A stretch of DNA of 27,568 nt from Candidatus Saccharimonadota bacterium (lineage in GTDB: Bacteria > Patescibacteriota > Saccharimonadia > Saccharimonadales > Saccharimonadaceae). The translations under genes and the position numbers were made by a program. The stretch is taken from contig RYWJ01000011.1 of the NCBI GenBank assembly GCA_003979185.1, positions 1-27,568 on the forward strand. Direction: 5' to 3'. Positions 23,438 through 27,568 of this stretch are shown one piece after another. Under the pieces are notes generated by a model. The model saw only the letters and a list, made by a program, of their open reading frames with translations, was not told the DNA's origin and ran no database searches. How positions within the stretch are numbered: the first letter of the stretch is position 1; every line of letters begins with the position of its first letter.

Positions 23438-24457
23438 CTATGCTTGAGGAATCTTGCCTGCTTTACGGAGCCATTTTATAGTATCGTCAATGGTTTCCTG
23501 AGCTGGGCGAACGGCGTAGCCAAGCTCGCGGTCGGCCTTGGCATGGGAAAAGTTAGAGTTGGATTCGAGCGTATAGAGCGAATATTTAGTGTATAACGGT
23601 GGTTGTTTGCGAAAATTATAATATAATTCCGAGAGCGGCGCGGTAAATTTCGCCAGCCACATTGGTAGGAAAGTAGTGATTTCTTTGCGACCCGTAGCAT
23701 GACTAATCATCTTGAACAAATCCGCTACTGATATATAACGTCCAGAAAGAATGTAAGTTTCGCCAGGTTTGCCCTTGTCGCAAGCGGAGATAATGCCATC
23801 AGCAACGTCGCGTACATCAACGAAATCATAGCCGCCATGTACGCCCGCTTTGAGACGTCCCTTTGCCGTATCAATCAAAAGTTGAGTAAGATGTGTGGTC
23901 TTAAAATCGTAAGGGCCGATGATTCCAGACGGGTGAACAATGCAAGCATCCAGACCGCGATTCTTAACAGCATCAAGTACGTACTGCGCAGCCTCGGCCT
24001 TAGATTTGGCATACTCACCCTCGACTTTAGCAGGGTCAAAATGGTTAACCTCGCTCATCTCGGCATGGTCTGGTAGTTCAGGGATAGCATGGACGCTATT
24101 GACGTAGACCAACTTTCCGTCAATCTCCAAAGTTTTAGCGACGATATTGCGAGTGCCATTGACGTTGACTTGGTAGACTTGAGGATTGGGCTGGGATTTG
24201 ATGTAGACTAGCGCGGCACAGTGGATGACGTAGACCTTGGAGGATTTTGATACTTCAAAAATCTTCGCTAAGCTCTCTGGTTTTGTAATATCGCCAGCAA
24301 AAATCTGACATTTGAGATTTTTAAGGGCGTTTGCACGATCCAAAGAAGAAACTAAAGCGCGGATCTCCGCCTCAGGTTCTTTCTTAATTAGCTGGCGAAC
24401 GATATTATTACCCAAAAAGCCATTCGCACCAGTGACGATATATATTTTCTGCATCAT
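23438..24457 (-). CDS. NAD(P)-dependent epimerase/dehydratase (extended SDR)
   Basis: A 339-residue extended short-chain dehydrogenase/reductase. The Rossmann motif G10-x-x-G13-x-x-G16 (TGANGFLG) is followed by FAGDITK and the catalytic YAKSK. Family members act on nucleotide sugars, steroids or flavonoid-like alcohols; sequence alone does not fix the substrate. The C-terminal substrate region includes an NFRKQPPLYTKYSLYTLES stretch. It lies between rplA and rplJ, breaking the usual ribosomal-protein cluster, with its own promoter and a good ribosome binding site (AGGAGGG). Two ATGs (MMQK) are adjacent; the first is taken. Confidence 0.88.
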   Translation of the reverse strand: MMQKIYIVTGANGFLGNNIVRQLIKKEPEAEIRALVSSLDRANALKNLKCQIFAGDITKPESLAKIFEVSKSSKVYVIHCAALVYIKSQPNPQVYQVNVNGTRNIVAKTLEIDGKLVYVNSVHAIPELPDHAEMSEVNHFDPAKVEGEYAKSKAEAAQYVLDAVKNRGLDACIVHPSGIIGPYDFKTTHLTQLLIDTAKGRLKAGVHGGYDFVDVRDVADGIISACDKGKPGETYILSGRYISVADLFKMISHATGRKEITTFLPMWLAKFTAPLSELYYNFRKQPPLYTKYSLYTLESNSNFSHAKADRELGYAVRPAQETIDDTIKWLRKAGKIPQA

Positions 24458-24474
24458 TCCCTCCTACTGATGAT

Positions 24475-24483
24475 AGTATAGCA
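24475..24483 (-). promoter_or_regulatory. Extended -10 promoter of the epimerase gene
   Basis: TGC-TATACT on the minus strand, 17 nt before the ATG and just ahead of the ribosome binding site. Confidence 0.5.
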
Positions 24484-24569
24484 TAGTTCTCATACTAAAA
24501 CCACCCTACGCTGAGGATGAAGTTTATCCGCTAATGCTTGAGGAGGTTTTTGTAATGTGCTAGAAACTA

Positions 24570-24595
24570 AATCCACCCCATTGTGGGGGTGGATT
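24570..24595 (-). terminator. Probable terminator of rplA
   Basis: A 10-bp stem (24570-24579 with 24586-24595, 6-nt loop) about 72 nt after the rplA stop, followed on the minus strand by a modestly T-rich TTTAGTTTC. Confidence 0.6.
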
Positions 24596-24666
24596 AGCTT
24601 ATTGATTACTGCTCTGTGGCTCGTGTGTTTGTAGAATTAAGCCTGAGCTTTAGTTTTTAGATAAGT

Positions 24667-25590
24667 CTAGTTATACAAGTTCTCGACAGCGATTGATGGG
24701 CCTTGAGAAGTAGTGATAAAGATCGACTTGACGTAGCTACCTTTGAGTGAAGCTGGACGATGAGATTTGAGTGACTCAAAGAAAGTCTCAGCGTTCTCGA
24801 GCAAATCCTGAGTACTAAAGTTAGTCTTACCTAGACCGATGTGGATAATAGCTTGTTTGTCGACACGATATTCGACCTTACCAGCTTTGGATTCTTTCAC
24901 GGCTTTCTCAAGGTCGACAGTTACAGTGCCAGCCTTTGGATTTGGCATCAAACCTTTTGGACCAAGCAAACGGGCGAATTTACCAAGCTTTGGCATGTAC
25001 TGTGGAGTAGAAATCAAAACGTCGAAGTCGATCTCGCCCTTTTCTAGACGCTTCAAGAACTCCTCATCCTCAGCAATATCTGCGCCAGCGGCGGCAGCTT
25101 TTTTAGCTTCGTCGAGTGGGGCAAATACGGCGACACGAACGGTCTTACCATTACCATGAGGTAAAACGACGGTAGCACGAATGTTTTGATCAGCCTGACG
25201 TGGGTCAACACCAAGACGTACGTGCGCTTCAACTGTAGCAGCAAATTTGCTTGGGTTGGTCTTCTCAGCTAACTCCAAAGCTTCTTTCAAACTGTAAACC
25301 TTACCAGACTCGATCAGTTTGGCTTTTTCTTGGTATTTTTTACCACGACGCTCAATCTTTGGGCGTACGATTGGTGCAGCACCTTTTGGCTTCTCGCCGG
25401 CCTCTTCAAGGGCTTTATTCTCAGCTTTGCGAGCCTGACGCTCTTCCTCGGCTTTTACCTCTTCAATGTGCTTCTTAGATTTTTTTCCAGATTTGGCGAA
25501 TTTTTCTTCTTGTGCGGCTTCAATAGCAGCACCAGCCTGAACTTCTTCGTTAATCTCTTGGATATTTTCTGCAGATTTATCTTCTGCCAT
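24667..25590 (-). CDS. rplA: 50S ribosomal protein L1 with N-terminal extension
   Basis: Residues from about 80 form canonical L1, with RGKKYQEKAKLIESGKVYSL, the central domain (TPQYMPKLGKFARLLGPKGL) and the C-terminal strand. L1 forms the ribosomal L1 stalk next to the E site. The preceding 75-80 residues are a charged helical Glu/Lys/Ala extension not found in the usual ~230-residue L1. It is expressed from its own promoter; the normal partner rplK is not in the window. The leader has a 7-bp hairpin, a candidate site for L1 autoregulation. Confidence 0.95.
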   Translation of the reverse strand: MAEDKSAENIQEINEEVQAGAAIEAAQEEKFAKSGKKSKKHIEEVKAEEERQARKAENKALEEAGEKPKGAAPIVRPKIERRGKKYQEKAKLIESGKVYSLKEALELAEKTNPSKFAATVEAHVRLGVDPRQADQNIRATVVLPHGNGKTVRVAVFAPLDEAKKAAAAGADIAEDEEFLKRLEKGEIDFDVLISTPQYMPKLGKFARLLGPKGLMPNPKAGTVTVDLEKAVKESKAGKVEYRVDKQAIIHIGLGKTNFSTQDLLENAETFFESLKSHRPASLKGSYVKSIFITTSQGPSIAVENLYN

Positions 25591-25623
25591 AGTGATTCCT
25601 TTCTGTGGTAGTGACGAAGATGT

Positions 25624-25648
25624 CTGACAGTGATCTTTTTTCTGTCAG
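25624..25648 (-). promoter_or_regulatory. Hairpin in the rplA leader
   Basis: CTGACAG (25624-25630) and CTGTCAG (25642-25648) form a perfect 7-bp stem with an 11-nt loop in the 5' leader of rplA. It may be an L1 binding site. Confidence 0.4.
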
Positions 25649-25686
25649 GCAGAGCCTCTCCCACACAACATAATATATATGCAATA

Positions 25687-25715
25687 ATTATAACAAAAAC
25701 TTCTTAAAATGACAA
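25687..25715 (-). promoter_or_regulatory. rplA promoter
   Basis: TTGTCA (25710-25715), 17 nt, TATAAT (25687-25692) on the minus strand. It lies in the T-rich tail after the terminator of the upstream orphan gene. Confidence 0.7.
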
Positions 25716-25721
25716 GAGAAA

Positions 25722-25741
25722 CCCCGCCAGTGAAGGCGGGG
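25722..25741 (-). terminator. Intrinsic terminator of the 137-aa gene
   Basis: A 7-bp stem CCCCGCC/GGCGGGG (25722-25728 with 25735-25741) followed on the minus strand by TTTCTCTTG. It insulates rplA from the gene upstream. Confidence 0.8.
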
Positions 25742-25766
25742 CGGTTTGCGAAGGATAATGGGCTGA

Positions 25767-26180
25767 TCAATTGTGTTCGTCCAGGAATCGGAGGCAGCGT
25801 TCGACCCCGTCCATGCTGTACGGAAAGCTGGCCAGGATCTCGGCGCCTTTTTTCAGGTGGACACAGTCATTTTCATAACTAAGATCCCAGCCTTTGCAGA
25901 TAGCAATCATCCCTACTAATTTGTTAAATTCGGGTTGCCAACGGGTACGCCGGGTCTTCATAATCTCGTCCAGCTTACTCTCGAAGAGTACAGTATTCCC
26001 GTAGGATTGGCAGTCGACGTCGTAGGTGCCAGTATCGGTTTTGGTTATCAAGAACATGCGGCTGCCACCAATAATCATGGTGAAGCCCAAATCCTTGGCG
26101 CGCTGACGAACACTCTCGACGCGATCTTCGGTAGTGGCGTTGAGGGCTCCGACCAAGTCAGATCTGTTACTATTGAACAT
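25767..26180 (-). CDS. Small orphan protein of unknown function
   Basis: A 137-residue soluble protein not recognised. It has an N-terminal helix (TEDRVESVRQRAKDLG), a beta segment (FTMIIGGSRMFLITKTD), a basic helix (MKTRRTRWQPEFNKLVGM) and a C-terminal helix ending RFLDEHN. The order (helix, paired strands, helices) is compatible with a small alpha/beta domain; no catalytic motif is seen. Like the gene at 21312 it is flanked by its own strong promoter and GC-rich terminator, and it sits at the border between core genes and the surface-protein region. The ribosome binding site AGGAGG is 9-10 nt before ATG. Confidence 0.7.
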   Translation of the reverse strand: MFNSNRSDLVGALNATTEDRVESVRQRAKDLGFTMIIGGSRMFLITKTDTGTYDVDCQSYGNTVLFESKLDEIMKTRRTRWQPEFNKLVGMIAICKGWDLSYENDCVHLKKGAEILASFPYSMDGVERCLRFLDEHN

Positions 26181-26232
26181 AGCTCTTATTCCTCCTCATT
26201 TTGTAGGTGCTAGGATAAACCCACATACTTCT

Positions 26233-26261
26233 ATTATAGCACACTTTATCATTTTTGTCCA
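26233..26261 (-). promoter_or_regulatory. Promoter of the 137-aa gene
   Basis: TGGACA (26256-26261), 17 nt, TATAAT (26233-26238) on the minus strand. Confidence 0.7.
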
Positions 26262-26322
26262 TAGTTTTTATGGCTTTTTATGTTATTTTAAGCAAAAAAG
26301 TAGATAATTTGTCAAAAATAGG

Positions 26323-26416
26323 GGGTTAATGGTGGATTTGTGCTTGATTTATTAGATTCCGCGATCTGTATAGGGTGTGACCGGAGAGGTTTCCATTCCC
26401 TCACCACCCTTAACCC
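26323..26416. repeat. Inverted repeat bracketing the 3' end of cassette B
   Basis: GGGTTAATGGTGG (26323-26335) and CCACCCTTAACCC (26404-26416) match as an inverted repeat at 12 of 13 positions, 68 nt apart. The right arm is part of the conserved 3' tail of the cassette, so a stem-loop would form just past the cassette end. Confidence 0.55.
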
Positions 26417-26632
26417 ATATACTATTTAGGTAGTAGCAACGCAGCGTATGGAGAGGCCGGAGTAACGGTTGCTGCCGTAGACTGGGTAGACATTGGAGCT
26501 ACTGAAGTACAGGTAGTACGCGACCTGACTAGTACTAGAGAGGACAGTACGCGACCAATAGTAGCCGAGGGAGCCGACATCGCCCAGTGAGCTATCGTAG
26601 ACGCCCCCGGCATAAGGGAAGTTGTAGGGAGC
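26398..26632 (-). pseudogene. Variable-repeat cassette B (C-terminal end of FISUMP/C-type-lectin-like domain)
   Basis: On the minus strand this 235-bp block encodes 66 residues (YNFPYAGGVY to SIRCVATT) and matches cassette A in length with no gaps. Upstream the frame is open only to a TAG near 26670, with no start codon (GSCKDQILSIC), so it is not an intact gene. It begins about 80 bp after the stop of the FISUMP gene on the same strand and could be read through from it. Compared with A, about 30 bases differ, nearly all in first or second codon positions. An open frame at 26422-26613 is in another frame and is a shadow. Confidence 0.75.
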
Positions 26633-26714
26633 AGAGCAGATCGACAGAATCTGGTCTTTACAAGAAGCTCCCTAACTGTGGGCTGTAAGCTTAAGTTAAA
26701 CTTTTAGTTTCTGT

Positions 26715-27568
26715 CTAGCTGTTGGCAACTATACAACGGATTGCGCCACCGCTCTTCCAAGTTAGTGGATAGCTAGACAGAACATTAACGTAGCTGCTAC
26801 TTAGGGACAAATGATATGAGAAGTCATCAAGGTCTATAGCTCTTTTCTCCACGCCATATGTGTGAGTTGCCACAGAGGTCCAGTAATAACCATTGGTTGC
26901 GCCTTGTTGAGTTTGTCCTGCACTGACATATCCAGTATAGACAAAGTTGTATGGGTTGCTACGTAAAGCTGTACTGAGGGCTGCACCAGTTTTGCTGATG
27001 TTGGAGATGAGATTAGTGTAATGCGTGTTAGTTGGTAAGGTCCAATTTTTCGGACAAATGCTTGCCGTGGCGGTCTGTAGGTCTGTACTATTTCTAATGA
27101 GATCATTACAGCTTTCTGCCGTTGCATAACACCACGAATATAGATTACCGTTATTGGTTTCACGAGCCAATACGTCGCCACTCCACGTCGTACTATTGGC
27201 ACTTTGCACGGCTGGTGCAGTCCAATTAATGTTCACATTGGAATTACTAGGGGTTAAGGTTGTACTTGAGGATGTACTGCCTAGTCTAAGATTTTCCACC
27301 ATCCAACAATTTTGATCTGGCAGCTTAGTGACCTTGTAGCTCTTGTTATCTCGTGAATCTAATAATGTGCCTGTGGTACCAACAGCTGCTTGACGACAAA
27401 GCGTTGGTGTTAGCTGCTGCATGGTAGTGATTCCATCCCAGGACATTTCTTTTGGCGTAGCAGCTAGTGATAATAATACGCTTGTTCTATAATGCCCACT
27501 ACTTGCACTCTCTCCAAACTTGGCTGCAAACACTAGCTTCTTAGTAAAGTTAATTGCATTGTTACTTA
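26715..27568 (-). CDS. FISUMP-domain surface protein, C-terminal part (5' end beyond right edge)
   Basis: The frame is open to the window edge, so the true start lies outside; a GTG at 27533 is internal. The visible 283 residues begin with the end of a beta-sandwich repeat (SSGHYRTSVLLSLAATP). This is followed by the FISUMP signature LLDSRDNKSYKVTKLPDQ, then CWMVENLRL, a middle section (NNGNLYSWCYATAESC) and the C-terminal SGGAIRCIVANS. FISUMP domains have a C-type-lectin-like/formylglycine-sulfatase-like fold and occur on secreted or cell-surface proteins, often adhesins. Its C-terminal half aligns with the cassettes (NPYNFVYTG, GYYWTSV, AIRCIVA), but it is clearly diverged from them. An export signal would be in the missing part. 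Cassette B lies directly downstream. Confidence 0.8.
   Translation of the reverse strand, partial: SNNAINFTKKLVFAAKFGESASSGHYRTSVLLSLAATPKEMSWDGITTMQQLTPTLCRQAAVGTTGTLLDSRDNKSYKVTKLPDQNCWMVENLRLGSTSSSTTLTPSNSNVNINWTAPAVQSANSTTWSGDVLARETNNGNLYSWCYATAESCNDLIRNSTDLQTATASICPKNWTLPTNTHYTNLISNISKTGAALSTALRSNPYNFVYTGYVSAGQTQQGATNGYYWTSVATHTYGVEKRAIDLDDFSYHLSLSSSYVNVLSSYPLTWKSGGAIRCIVANS

Noticed and set aside
26422..26613. A 63-codon minus-strand open frame over cassette B
   Set aside because: It is in a different frame from the one that aligns with cassette A and the FISUMP C-terminus.
27483..27533. GTG at 27533 as start of the FISUMP gene
   Set aside because: The frame is open to the window edge, and the upstream residues continue a beta-sandwich domain, so it is an internal codon.
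1..27568. DGR template repeat or reverse transcriptase inside the window
   Set aside because: No further copy of the constant blocks was seen in the intergenic regions, and no frame carries reverse-transcriptase motifs.
1..27568. tRNA genes or CRISPR arrays
   Set aside because: No T-loop/acceptor pairing or regularly spaced repeats were found in the intergenic regions by eye.

Overview
The window looks like a chromosome segment of a Patescibacteria/CPR bacterium, most likely Candidatus Saccharibacteria (TM7). The reasons are the compact core genes packed on one strand, a CPR-type small protein fused translationally to dnaX, an FtsEX-CHAP hydrolase module, and Fibrobacter-succinogenes-major-paralogue (FISUMP) surface proteins. 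Lineage is inferred from gene content and family recall; no database was searched.

Layout. (1) 1-1750 is an accessory surface-protein region. It holds the N-terminal part of a secreted Ser/Thr/Asn-rich protein running off the left edge (minus strand), two large imperfect palindromes, and two back-to-back promoterless cassettes (C and A) encoding the variable C-terminal end of a FISUMP/C-type-lectin-like domain. (2) 1843-3135 is a GT4 glycosyltransferase on the plus strand, facing a long minus-strand block. (3) 3139-9834, read right to left, is prfB, ftsE, ftsX, a CHAP peptidoglycan hydrolase, an S41 protease, glutaredoxin and an alpha/beta hydrolase, with murD just upstream of prfB. (4) 11097-15151 is secA translationally coupled to an M16 peptidase. 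(5) 15251-17411 is a GT39-like membrane protein, ybaB and hpf. (6) 17530-20916 is the replication group: a conserved small protein, dnaX and dnaB. (7) 21208-22120 is a plus-strand, GC-richer orphan gene with its own strong promoter, 5' hairpin and terminator. (8) 22164-25590 holds rplJ-rplL with a long leader, an NAD-dependent epimerase, and rplA. (9) 25722-26261 is a second self-contained orphan gene. (10) 26398-27568 holds a third variable cassette (B) directly downstream of a FISUMP-domain protein that enters from the right edge.

The most interesting signal is the set of three 66-codon cassettes. They align without gaps and share an identical 27-nt tail after the stop codon. Cassettes A and B differ at about 30 positions, about 27 of them first or second codon positions, in columns that behave as if derived from AAY codons. 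This is the footprint expected of a diversity-generating retroelement (adenine mutagenesis of a variable repeat). Yet the cassettes lack a start and an N-terminal gene, and no reverse transcriptase or template repeat is visible here. They could be relics, retargeted copies, or silent donor cassettes for surface-protein switching.

Other points: a recurring leaderless promoter layout (TGn + TATAAT-like hexamer + 6 nt + start codon) at several genes; an M16 peptidase whose only sensible start is ATA, overlapping the secA stop; a DnaX without the zinc-binding cysteines; an FtsE with a long basic tail; and a prfB without the usual programmed frameshift.
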